Shown here piece by piece: positions 6,206 to 17,902 of a DNA stretch of 64,000 nt. Below the pieces are notes generated by a model. It had not been told where the DNA came from. It made no database searches and saw nothing but the letters and a program-made list of their open reading frames with translations. Numbering within the stretch: position 1 is the first letter of the stretch; the number at the start of each line of letters is the position of its first letter. Made by a program: the position numbers and the translations under genes. The DNA comes from an uncultured Sinobacteraceae bacterium (lineage in GTDB: Bacteria > Pseudomonadota > Gammaproteobacteria > Steroidobacterales > Steroidobacteraceae): NCBI GenBank assembly GCA_937902995.1, contig CALEKY010000094.1:1-64000 (forward strand), read 5' to 3'.

Positions 6206-8767
6206 TCAGAAGCTGTACGTCAGGCTGCCCTGCACGAAGCGACCGGACGCGCCGTTCGGGGCGATGAACGAGTACGGATTGATGCCGCTCGCGCGATTGC
6301 CGAGGACGTACTTGTCCGGATACTTGTTCAACACGTTCTGGACGAGGACATCGATGCGCCAAGCGCCGCCGCTCAAGTAGCTCACGCCCAGATCGAGATA
6401 GGTTTCGGGCGAGAATTCTTGATCGACGTTGCCGTTCGCCGCAGGCACGCCCGCAACGTCGCCGACGTTGTAGCGATAGCTTCCGTAGCGCGTCACCGTC
6501 GCATCGGCCACCCACGAACCGATCGAATAGCGGCCGTTCAAGATCACCTTGCTGCGCGGCGTACCGGTTTCGGCATCGCGAACCTTGGCGTTGCGGATCG
6601 CAATGATCTGCGCGCCGCCGACCGTCACTTCGCGATTGACGTTCTCCACCTCCGTATCGAGGAAGCTGGCAGCCGCCGTGATGTCCAACGTGCTCTCGTC
6701 GAAGTCGAACCGCTTGCGGCCGACGATGTCGACGCCGTACGTCGTTTGATCCCAGGCATTCATGTAGTAGGAGGCCTGAGTGAAGCCGTTCAAGCCGACC
6801 GACTCGAACGCCGCCGTCACGGTCGGGCCTTGAATGGTCTCCGATACCTGAATGACGTCCTTGATTCTGAGCTTGTAGGCGTCGATCGTGATCGAGCTCG
6901 TCGCATCGGGCCGAATGACGGCGCCGAGCGAGAACGTCGTCGACTCTTCCGGTTCGAGCGGCTTGGCGCCGAATGCTCTCGAAGTCGGGTCGGCCGTACG
7001 GAACATTCGCGTACGTCCCGGCGCAAACACACCGGTGCCCGAGTTGCTCCAGTTGCTCGTGTAGCCGCTCGTCTGGTTGCCGAGCTGCGCGAGGCTGGGC
7101 GCATGGAATCCAGTGCTCACGGTGCCGCGCAAAGCAAAGGCGGGAACGAACTCGTAACGCGCGGTCAGTCGATAGTTGCTGGTACCGCCGAAATCGGAGT
7201 AATCCTCGTAGCGCGCAGTGACACCGACATCGAGCTTGTCCGTCACGGCCGCATCGAAGCCGAGATATCCGCCCTTCACGTTGCGCGTGATCGAGCCGAC
7301 ATCTTCGGGCGTGACGCCCGCGGTCGACGAACCGGTCGTGGGGATGCGCGAGTTGTCGTTCGCGAAATCGACGCCCGGGAATTGCGGCACGAAGCGCTCG
7401 TACACGCCGCCCGGTCCATACACCTGCGCGATCGTGAGTCCCGCCAGCGGGCCGGGTTCATAGCCCTGGCGATCGCCAATGTCCTCCGTACCCCAGTACT
7501 CGTGCCGATACAACGCACCCGCCGAGAACACGAGCGATTCGAAGGCACTGACGTCCAGATCCTTGCGATAGTCGACGGTGACCGACGTCGTGCGGCTCTC
7601 CCACGAACCCAGATAAAAATCGGTCGGGCTTTCCTCGCCCCAGCTCGGATTCACCGTCTCGTACGTGTGACGGCCCGTCTCGTTACGACCGAACGACACG
7701 GCCGTATCGAGCGTGCCGAACACATCATTGCCGAAGCGCAGACCCGCCACGGCGGCGATGTCCTCCGCGTGGTACGTGATGTACGGCTGATGAATGTCCG
7801 GATAGATGCTGAGCACCGCCTGTTCGGAAATGCGCCGGCCGTCCGTCACCGTCGGCGAGTTCGTCACCGACTTCACGATGCGTGAGGGATTGACGTAGTT
7901 CAGACCCTCTTTGTCGGCGTAATTGACCCAGCCGTACGCCTCGAGCGAGTCGGTGAGCTCGTAACCGAAGTTCACGAGCGCGCTGAAGTGCTCGCGCGCC
8001 TGCTGGCCCCATTGACCGTACTTCTTGTTGAAAGTCTCGTTGCGCGGATCGCCATCCGGAAAGAGTTGCCGCCAGTCTGCTTCGCTACGATCGACGTTGT
8101 CGTTCTTCAAGTAATCGGCACTGACGTTCACGAAGCCGCGATCGCCGAGCGTGAAGCCGTTCCAGGCGTTCACTGAGCGAGTGAAGCCGCCGCCGTCGGT
8201 GTAGCCGCCGATGTTCGCCGTCGCGGCGCCGCCGATCGATTCCTTCAGCACGATGTTGATGACACCCGCGATCGCGTCCGAGCCGTATTGCGCGGCTGCG
8301 CCGTCTCGCAGCACTTCGACGCGTTCCACTGCGCTGACCGGAATCATATTGATGTCGACGACCTGCGCAGCCGGCCAAGGATCGGTGCCGGAGAGCTGCG
8401 CCGAGACGTTGCGGCGCTTGCCGTTCACGAGGATCAACGTATACGCCGGGCCGACGCCGCGTAGCGATGCGGCCCGCACGCTTTGCCCCTTCACGGCGTT
8501 CTGACCCTGCGGAAAATTGAACGACGGATGCAGCTTGGACAGCGCCTGATTGAGGGTCACCGCGCCCGTCTCCTTGAGACGTTCCGGAGTAATCACGTCG
8601 ACAGGCGCCGTGCTCGTCAGCGCTGTCGCATCTTGTCGTGACGTACCGAGCACCACGACGGTGTCGAGCACATTCAGATTGGCGGGAGGTGTCGTCGTCT
8701 CCTGAGCCAAGAGTGCAGGAGCGGCAGTCGCCAATGCGACGGCTATGGAAGCGGAAAGAACACGCAT
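6206..8767 (-). CDS. TonB-dependent outer-membrane receptor
   Basis: 853-residue outer-membrane receptor that would import a ligand at the expense of TonB energy. After a signal peptide (MRVLSASIAVALATAAPALLAQE) there is a TonB-box-like DTVVVLG. A plug domain follows (VDVITPERLKETGAVTLNQAL, then RGVGPAYTLILVNGKRR and VERVEVLRDGAAAQYGSDAIAGVINI), then a beta barrel ending in the terminal Phe of GSLTYSF. The start at 8767 follows GGGGA; an ATG at 8782 and the open frame to 8851 are less likely. It is the first gene of the DUF operon. The plug resembles receptors of the iron/vitamin/oligosaccharide type without indicating a ligand. Confidence 0.9.
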   Translation of the reverse strand: MRVLSASIAVALATAAPALLAQETTTPPANLNVLDTVVVLGTSRQDATALTSTAPVDVITPERLKETGAVTLNQALSKLHPSFNFPQGQNAVKGQSVRAASLRGVGPAYTLILVNGKRRNVSAQLSGTDPWPAAQVVDINMIPVSAVERVEVLRDGAAAQYGSDAIAGVINIVLKESIGGAATANIGGYTDGGGFTRSVNAWNGFTLGDRGFVNVSADYLKNDNVDRSEADWRQLFPDGDPRNETFNKKYGQWGQQAREHFSALVNFGYELTDSLEAYGWVNYADKEGLNYVNPSRIVKSVTNSPTVTDGRRISEQAVLSIYPDIHQPYITYHAEDIAAVAGLRFGNDVFGTLDTAVSFGRNETGRHTYETVNPSWGEESPTDFYLGSWESRTTSVTVDYRKDLDVSAFESLVFSAGALYRHEYWGTEDIGDRQGYEPGPLAGLTIAQVYGPGGVYERFVPQFPGVDFANDNSRIPTTGSSTAGVTPEDVGSITRNVKGGYLGFDAAVTDKLDVGVTARYEDYSDFGGTSNYRLTARYEFVPAFALRGTVSTGFHAPSLAQLGNQTSGYTSNWSNSGTGVFAPGRTRMFRTADPTSRAFGAKPLEPEESTTFSLGAVIRPDATSSITIDAYKLRIKDVIQVSETIQGPTVTAAFESVGLNGFTQASYYMNAWDQTTYGVDIVGRKRFDFDESTLDITAAASFLDTEVENVNREVTVGGAQIIAIRNAKVRDAETGTPRSKVILNGRYSIGSWVADATVTRYGSYRYNVGDVAGVPAANGNVDQEFSPETYLDLGVSYLSGGAWRIDVLVQNVLNKYPDKYVLGNRASGINPYSFIAPNGASGRFVQGSLTYSF

Positions 8768-9703
8768 CGTACTAGTCCCCATATTGCGCGCACGTCCAGT
8801 GCATTCCGACAATCGGCAATGCGACTTCAACCGTGCTGAAGTGCGGCGCAATGTAGGTTCGCGCGATACGCAGCGACAAATGCCGCGTCGTTATGTTTTC
8901 GGCGTGCCGAGCTATGTGATCGTCTTGTTACGCGCGCTCGTCATCCGACCAATGTTCCAAATCCCGAATCGGCGAAGAACTGCGTCACTCGCACGTCTGC
9001 GCGGATCGTTGCTTTCGCCGACGAATGCACGTCGCGGCCTCCCATATCCTGTGCAGGAGCCGCGAGAATTCATGCCAAAAACATCGTGACGCTTTTGTTA
9101 CCGCGAAGCGACCGCTGCAATACGCTTCACACGTCGCACACAACGGCCAGTTCGCACACACAGCGTGCGAACCGCGCAGTCAATGCGCAATGGTTGTGCC
9201 TAACAACGATCGTCTCGAGGTCGAATGGTGACGTCGTTCTCTCGTGATAGCGGATCGGTATTTGGCGCTCGCTGTCGCGTTCGCTATGTTGCACGCGTGG
9301 ACTTCTTCTCCGGCGAGCTGCCGGTCGGATGGATCAATCCCCCAAGAGCCAACCGATTTCGGTCCACGGATGGCCCCGATCTTTTTCTTCGAGCGGCACG
9401 AAGACATCGCGCGGGCGCGAATCGCATGTCATTCGCTCATGCGAAACCTTCCTGGTCGTCAAGGAAGAAACCGACGCGCACTCGTCAGCGAAATGCTTGC
9501 TACCGAATTGTTACGGCGTTGCGACTGATCCCTTACCGGCGTCTTCTTAAGATGCGCCGATCGGCGCCCGCACGCGCCTCGCAAACGATTTCGATGAACG
9601 ATTTAGCCGTGAGACGCATGAGCATCTTCGACCGCTTGGGCTCCCCACACAGTCATACATCGTCCCTGCAGCGCACGTGATCGCATTCTCGGGTGCGAAC
9701 GCG
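8768..9703. other. 936-nt gap without a convincing gene
   Basis: The stretch lies between the divergent TonB receptor and the response regulator. Several short open frames cross it (for example 9225-9680, 9244-9528 and 9329-9550), but none has a recognisable domain, a good ribosome site or clear codon bias. It may hold promoters for both flanking genes, a small RNA or a decayed gene. Confidence 0.5.
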
Positions 9704-10411
9704 ATGAAAATTCTGGTCGTCGATGACGATGCGGATCTCGCGAGTCTGGTCAGCTTCACGCTGACGCAGGCCGGATTCGACGTGTGCAGTGCACGCGACG
9801 GCGTTACCGCGCTCGAGATATTCGAGCGCGATTCGCCGAGCTTGCTCGTGCTGGACGTGAACTTGCCCGCCCTCGACGGCTTCGAGGTGTGCCGCACCAT
9901 TCGCCGCCGATCCACCGTGCCGATCATGATGCTCACGGTGCGCGACGGTGAGGACGACCTCGTGATGGGGCTCGAGTGCGGCGCCGACGATTTCGTGCGC
10001 AAGCCCGTCAGCCCGAAAGCCTTGGTTGCACGCGTGCGAGCGCTTGCGCGGCGCGCGATTCCCTCGGACCCGGACACGTTGGTGCTCGGGTCGCTGCGCT
10101 TGGACGTCGAATCTCACACACTGACGGTCGGCACAGAGGCGCAGATTCAGCTCACGCCGCTGCAACTCAAGGCATTGCAGCTCATGTTTGCCAACAACGG
10201 CCGCACCGTAACGGCCGAGCGACTGACGGCCCACCTTTGGGGAAAGAGCACGCAACGCGAGCGGCATTCGCTCAAGCAACTCATCCATCGCCTGCGCCAA
10301 CGGCTCGAACAGGAGGCCGGATTGCCCGACCTGCTACAAACGACGCCTGGCGCGGGCTATCGGGTCGTTGCGCTCAGCCGCGCAACGGAAGAGTCGCCAG
10401 CGTCCTCGTAA
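9704..10411 (+). CDS. OmpR/PhoB-type response regulator (orphan)
   Basis: 235-residue response regulator. The receiver domain (residues 1 to about 115) has the acidic pair DDDAD, the phospho-acceptor Asp in LLVLDVNLP, and the conserved Thr and Lys in MLTVRDG and VRKPVSP. The C-terminal winged helix (about 130-225) has LTPLQLKALQLMFANNGRTVTAERL and GAGYRVV. It is expected to bind DNA when phosphorylated. No histidine kinase is adjacent. The ATG at 9704 begins the receiver directly; the frame open from 9677 adds residues atypical of the family. The 3' end is only 9 nt from the convergent metH stop. Confidence 0.9.
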   Translation: MKILVVDDDADLASLVSFTLTQAGFDVCSARDGVTALEIFERDSPSLLVLDVNLPALDGFEVCRTIRRRSTVPIMMLTVRDGEDDLVMGLECGADDFVRKPVSPKALVARVRALARRAIPSDPDTLVLGSLRLDVESHTLTVGTEAQIQLTPLQLKALQLMFANNGRTVTAERLTAHLWGKSTQRERHSLKQLIHRLRQRLEQEAGLPDLLQTTPGAGYRVVALSRATEESPASS

Positions 10412-10420
10412 CGTTCTTGC

Positions 10421-14140
<3,720 letters not shown>

Positions 14141-14199
14141 CGAACTCTCCGTTGCGCGTGGAGCGCCTCTTCTGCTTCTCTCGAGAATTGCAGCGCCGG

Positions 14200-15120
14200 T
14201 CAGCCGACTGCAGCCCTTGCGGGTTCCGGCCGGACGCCGAGCGCGTGACAGATCGCGTACGTCAGCTCCGACCGATTCAGGGTATAGAAATGAAAGTGCT
14301 CGACGCCGTGCTTCTGCAGCTGCTGCACCTGCTCGATGGCGACCGAAGCAGCGATCAAGCGCCGTGTCTCGGGATCGTCATCCAGCCCATCGAAGCGATG
14401 GACGAGCCAATCCGGAACGCTCGCCCCGCAGCGCTGCGCCATGCGCAGCATTTGCGGAAAGCGCGTGATCGGCAGGATGCCTGGAATGATCGCCGCGGTA
14501 ATGCCCGCCTTCACGCACTTGTCGCGGAAACGCAGGAACACATCGGGATCGAAGAAAAACTGCGTGATGGCGCGACTCGCGCCCGCATCGATCTTCGCCT
14601 TCAGGTACTCGAGCTCGAAATCGGCGCTCGGCGCTTCGGGATGCACTTCAGGATAGGCGGCGACCGAAATCTCGAAGTCGGCGACGCTCTTCAACCCTTT
14701 CACGAGATCGATCGCATAAGCGAAACCGTCCGGATGCGGCGTGTACTTCGCCTGGCCCTGCGGCGGATCGCCGCGCAAAGCGACGATGTGGCGGATGCCG
14801 TGCGCCCAGTAGTTGCGCGCGATGTCCAGGATTTCGCTGCGAGGTGCGTCGACACACGTGAGGTGAGGCGCTGCCGTGAGCGGCGTCGTCTCTTGAATCT
14901 TCGTGACGATGTTGTGAGTGCGCGTGCGCGTCGAGCCGTCTGCGCCGTACGTGACCGAGACGAAGCTGGGCTGAAGCGGCACGAGACGTTCGACCGATTT
15001 CCACAGCGTGCGCTCCATCTCCTCGTCCTTCGGCGGGAAGAACTCGAACGACACTTGCGGTCGACGGCGCAGGCTGGAAGCCGCGTGAGCGATTCGATCC
15101 TGAAGCGATTGCACGGACAT
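14200..15120 (-). CDS. metF: Methylenetetrahydrofolate reductase
   Basis: FAD-dependent enzyme that makes 5-methyltetrahydrofolate, the methyl donor used by the MetH encoded next. Characteristic segments are VSFEFFPPKDEEME near the start, FVSVTYGADGSTR, HIVALRGDPPQG and ITQFFFDPDVFLRF. At 306 residues it has the normal size for a single-domain bacterial MetF. It lies between sahR (23 nt upstream) and metH (59 nt downstream) on the same strand, an intact methionine-cycle operon. Confidence 0.96.
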   Translation of the reverse strand: MSVQSLQDRIAHAASSLRRRPQVSFEFFPPKDEEMERTLWKSVERLVPLQPSFVSVTYGADGSTRTRTHNIVTKIQETTPLTAAPHLTCVDAPRSEILDIARNYWAHGIRHIVALRGDPPQGQAKYTPHPDGFAYAIDLVKGLKSVADFEISVAAYPEVHPEAPSADFELEYLKAKIDAGASRAITQFFFDPDVFLRFRDKCVKAGITAAIIPGILPITRFPQMLRMAQRCGASVPDWLVHRFDGLDDDPETRRLIAASVAIEQVQQLQKHGVEHFHFYTLNRSELTYAICHALGVRPEPARAAVG

Positions 15121-15143
15121 GATGCTTCAATCCTTTGCTTGAG

Positions 15144-16064
15144 TTATGCGGCTGCCTCGGCCGCAATCCGACGCCGGCCGACCGCGATCAGCAGGTGGCC
15201 ATGCTCGGTATCGATGGGATGAACACGAACGAAGTCGAGACCGGCATCCGAAAACCAGCCCTTCAGCACGGTGAGCGGATTGCCCCCGAACGCCTGCTCC
15301 AGCGCATCGAAGTCGTCGATCAAGAGCAGTCGGCCGCCTTCTTTCAAAACGCGTGCGATCTCTTTGATCGCAACAGCAGGATGCTCTGCGCCTGCCAGCA
15401 CGCGGCCCACGGTGACGACATCGAACGTCGGTTCGTCGAACGGCAGGTCGTACATATCGCCGCGCCGCAGCTCGCAATGACGCAATCCCGCGCCGTAGAC
15501 GTTCGTGCGCGCGAGGCGTAACGCATCGCTCGAGATATCGACACCGACGGCACGGCTCGCTCGACTGGCGAGCAGCTCGAGCATGTGCCCGGAACCGGTT
15601 CCGACATCGAGCAATGCACCGATCGAACCGCTGCCCACTTCCTTTTCGATCACCTGACGAATGTGCTCGGAGAGTCGCGCATCGTTTGCCGCCGCGGCTG
15701 CAGCTCTGCGCACCCGTTCGCCGAGCACGCGCTCCATCCGCTGTCGATCGCGCACGAACACTTCGTCCTCGGGATCCACGAATCCCAAGAGCTGCTCGAC
15801 CGCCACTTGCCCGGGCCCGGTCGCGGGCACGCGGTAATAGACCCAGTACTGCTCGCGCAACCGATCGATCAGCTCGGCATCGGCCAACAACTTCAAATGA
15901 CGCGAAACCCGTGGCTGGCTCTGCCCGAGCACATCGCAGATCTCACCCACCGTCAGCTCGGCCCGCGCCAGCAACGCCAGGATTCGCAAACGCGTCGGCT
16001 CCGCCGCAGCCCGAAGCTGCGCCAGAGCCTCCATGAATGTTCTTCGCGGGGGATTTAAGGACAT
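15144..16064 (-). CDS. sahR: ArsR-family regulator fused to SAM methyltransferase domain (SahR-like)
   Basis: Two-domain protein of 306 residues. The N-terminus is an ArsR winged helix (EPTRLRILALLARAELTVGEICDVLGQSQPRVSRHLKLL). From about residue 140 a class I methyltransferase fold appears (GALLDVGTGSGHMLELLA, AVGVDISSDALRLAR, FDVVTVGRVL). This architecture and the location beside metF-metH match SahR, described as an S-adenosylhomocysteine-responsive repressor of methionine-cycle genes in Proteobacteria. The ATG at 16064 follows CAGGAT at suitable distance; the frame extends to 16223 without support. It is probably autoregulated. An AT-rich inverted repeat overlaps its start codon. Confidence 0.88.
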   Translation of the reverse strand: MSLNPPRRTFMEALAQLRAAAEPTRLRILALLARAELTVGEICDVLGQSQPRVSRHLKLLADAELIDRLREQYWVYYRVPATGPGQVAVEQLLGFVDPEDEVFVRDRQRMERVLGERVRRAAAAAANDARLSEHIRQVIEKEVGSGSIGALLDVGTGSGHMLELLASRASRAVGVDISSDALRLARTNVYGAGLRHCELRRGDMYDLPFDEPTFDVVTVGRVLAGAEHPAVAIKEIARVLKEGGRLLLIDDFDALEQAFGGNPLTVLKGWFSDAGLDFVRVHPIDTEHGHLLIAVGRRRIAAEAAA

Positions 16065-16081
16065 AAAGAAATCCTGATATG
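16062..16081. promoter_or_regulatory. Candidate SahR operator over the sahR start codon
   Basis: An AT-rich imperfect palindrome with 4-bp perfect ends (CATA and TATG, 20 bp overall) overlaps the initiating codon of sahR and its ribosome site in otherwise GC-rich sequence. ArsR proteins bind such short palindromes near their own promoters. The link to SahR is inference from position. Confidence 0.4.
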
Positions 16082-16131
16082 ACTCGCACGATAGCTCAGG
16101 CGGGACCTCACGGGCAAGGACCTGGAGGGTG

Positions 16132-16166
16132 GGCTCGGGGCTCGGGGCGTGGGGCGTGGGGCGTGG
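16132..16166 (+). repeat. Heptamer array, left half (GGCTCGG/GGCGTGG)
   Basis: Five in-phase 7-bp units on the plus strand: GGCTCGG twice, then GGCGTGG three times. It converges on the oppositely oriented array at 16507-16535, to which it is closely complementary, enclosing a core of about 340 nt between sahR and hslO. Confidence 0.8.
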
Positions 16167-16506
16167 CGAGGAGGCTAACCAGATGGGCTGGTAGCTTCGC
16201 AAGCAAATTCCGATATTTACCAATCAAAGCTCTCAGCGCGCTGAAAATTTGCGGCTAAGCGCGAAGCGGGTGCCCAGGTCTCGGGAGAGAGGTTGTCCGA
16301 AAGCTAAGGATGAGTCGGACTCGCGCGAGCCGAGATTCGTGCGCCCTTGGGTATGCTCGCTTGGATACCCGCCAGGTTAGTTGGCGGGGTACGCATTGAA
16401 ATTGAGCTGAACCAGCTTCTCCGAGCCTTGAGCCTTAAGCCCAGCGCCAAATTCAGCGGCGACCTGAGGGAGGTCACGCACTCGGCAGCCCCTGTCGCTC
16501 TTGCCC
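16167..16506. other. Intergenic core between converging heptamer arrays
   Basis: About 340 nt with no convincing gene, somewhat more AT-rich than its flanks in the parts around 16200-16260 and 16370-16420. A local stem is possible around the GGGTAT/ATACCC pair near 16356-16375. Its meaning is unknown. Confidence 0.4.
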
Positions 16507-16535
16507 AGGCCCCAGGTCCCGAGCCCCAGCCCTCA
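16507..16535 (-). repeat. Heptamer array, right half (GGCTCGG type)
   Basis: Four units on the minus strand resembling GGCTGGG, GCTCGGG, ACCTGGG, GCCTGGG. The edge of the array forms the TGA stop of hslO. It is the inverted counterpart of the array at 16132-16166. Confidence 0.7.
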
Positions 16536-17456
16536 GTGCATCGCCCCGCTCCGCTCAGCATGCAACCCATCGCTGAGCAGGTGCTCGATGTCGACCGCAT
16601 CGAACTGGTAGGCGCGGTTACAGAAATCGCAGCGCACTTCGACGCTGCCGCGCTCCGCGAGAATGGACCGGAGCTCCTCCGGTCCGAGCGCGCGGAGCAT
16701 GCCGATGACGCGCTCGCGCGAGCAGCGACAACTGAAGTACACGCGGGAGGACTCGAACATGCGGATGTCGTCCTCGGAGAACACGCGCTGCAGGATCTGT
16801 TGATCGGTGAGCGTCCGTAACTCGCCGGGCCGCAACGTATCGGCCATGAGCTGCGCTCGACGCCACGCATCCTCGATTTCTTCGGCGGTCGCTTTCGAGC
16901 GCGTCGACCCGCCCTTCGCACCAGCCGTGACCGTCTCGGCAGGCAAGCGCTGCAAGAGCATTCCGGAAACGCCGTTCTCCTCTGTTTGCAGCCAGAGTCG
17001 CGTCGGCAGCTGCTCGGACTGAGCAAAATACGTTTCCAAGCACTTCGCCAACGAATCGCTCTCCAGCGGCACGATGCCCTGATAGCGCTGCGACAGATCT
17101 TCGGTCTCGAGCGTGACCGTGAGGTTGCCCGATCCGGAGAGCGCAATCAGGCCGCCCTTCTCGATGTTGCCGCGGTAACGAGCTACAGCTCGCACGCCCA
17201 AATCGTTCGTGGACTGTGCCAACAGGAGATGCATCGGACCTTCGCCACGAAGCTGCAGGCTCAAGTTGCCGTCGAACTTCAGCGTCGCTGCCATCAGAAC
17301 GGATGCCACAACCGCTTCTCCGAGCACTTCCCGGATGGGGGCCGGATAGTCGCGATGTTCGAGCAGTGCCCGCCAAGCCGCATCCAAATGAACGATGTTG
17401 CCGCGGATCGGGTAGTGCTCGAACAGGAAACGACGCAGAGTATCGGAGTCGTGCAT
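16533..17456 (-). CDS. hslO: Redox-regulated chaperone Hsp33
   Basis: Cytoplasmic holdase chaperone activated by oxidation. The 307-residue protein has the N-terminal core (residues 1 to about 240, with GEGPMHLLLAQ and YRGNIEKGGLIALSGSGNLTVTLE). The C-terminal redox switch has the zinc-binding CRC and CDFC cysteine pairs. Length is normal for the family. The stop lies at the edge of a heptamer repeat array. It stands alone, on the same strand as the RHH gene, 92 nt away. Confidence 0.96.
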   Translation of the reverse strand: MHDSDTLRRFLFEHYPIRGNIVHLDAAWRALLEHRDYPAPIREVLGEAVVASVLMAATLKFDGNLSLQLRGEGPMHLLLAQSTNDLGVRAVARYRGNIEKGGLIALSGSGNLTVTLETEDLSQRYQGIVPLESDSLAKCLETYFAQSEQLPTRLWLQTEENGVSGMLLQRLPAETVTAGAKGGSTRSKATAEEIEDAWRRAQLMADTLRPGELRTLTDQQILQRVFSEDDIRMFESSRVYFSCRCSRERVIGMLRALGPEELRSILAERGSVEVRCDFCNRAYQFDAVDIEHLLSDGLHAERSGAMH

Positions 17457-17548
17457 GAGGGGACCCAGCAGGCCGGAGCACCTGAGTGTACCGGGGACGA
17501 AGCGATCCGTGTGGATCGGCGCTGTAGGGCCGCGCCTACCTACCGCGG

Positions 17549-17818
17549 TTATTTGCCGCTCGGTCGACGGCGCTTGCGCTTCGCGGTCGATTTACTCGAC
17601 CGGCGGGTGGATTTCTCAGGCTCCCACGGCATCCCTGTCCGCTCCTCGATGTAACGACGCAGAAGTCGACGCACGACCTGCGAGGGCGTTGCATCCTCTT
17701 CCGCGCAGAGGCGCTCGAATACCGCCTTCTTGCGCGGATCGATGAGGATCGTCAGGCGCGCGGTTCGTTCTTCCAGCGGCAATGTGGGCCTCGCGTTCAA
17801 TGACAATTCGATGTGCAT
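17549..17818 (-). CDS. Ribbon-helix-helix (CopG-like) DNA-binding protein
   Basis: Small basic protein of 89 residues. Residues from about 20 to 60 (RLTILIDPRKKAVFERLC, then ATPSQVVRRLLRRYIEER) form a strand-helix-helix typical of ribbon-helix-helix repressors. A Lys/Arg-rich tail follows. The start at 17818 was chosen because the frame upstream overlaps the hyf genes. It is divergent from the Hyf-like operon, and its first codons overlap the -35 region of the likely hyf promoter, so it is a good candidate for the operon's local regulator. Confidence 0.75.
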   Translation of the reverse strand: MHIELSLNARPTLPLEERTARLTILIDPRKKAVFERLCAEEDATPSQVVRRLLRRYIEERTGMPWEPEKSTRRSSKSTAKRKRRRPSGK

Positions 17819-17829
17819 AGAATTATAAT
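17800..17829 (+). promoter_or_regulatory. Candidate sigma70 promoter and palindromic operator of the hyf-like operon
   Basis: ATGACA (17800-17805) and a perfect TATAAT (17824-17829) are separated by 18 nt and point toward the hyfB-like gene, giving a leader of about 67 nt. The -10 lies in a perfect 10-bp palindrome, AATTATAATT (17821-17830), next to the RHH start codon. A protein bound there could block hyf transcription and RHH initiation. Confidence 0.55.
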
Positions 17830-17902
17830 TTCCTGCACATGCGGGACCAACCGTAATTCCCTCGCTCTTCACATCAGGCTCGTCCATTCGCTCGTCTAAT
17901 TC

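Noticed and set aside
6419..7885. 488-residue plus-strand frame
   Set aside because: Antisense to the TonB receptor, Arg-rich with no domain.
8925..9514. Three copies of TTGTTAC (8925, 9095, 9508) in the gene-free interval
   Set aside because: A 7-mer occurring three times in 900 nt is not surprising when all possible 7-mers are considered, and flanking bases differ.
9225..9680. Open frame of 151 residues
   Set aside because: No ribosome site, no domain; it overlaps other equal-quality frames.
10412..10420. Terminator between response regulator and metH
   Set aside because: Only 9 nt separate the two stops, with no stem and T-run.
14141..14199. Cobalamin riboswitch upstream of metH
   Set aside because: The gap is far too short.
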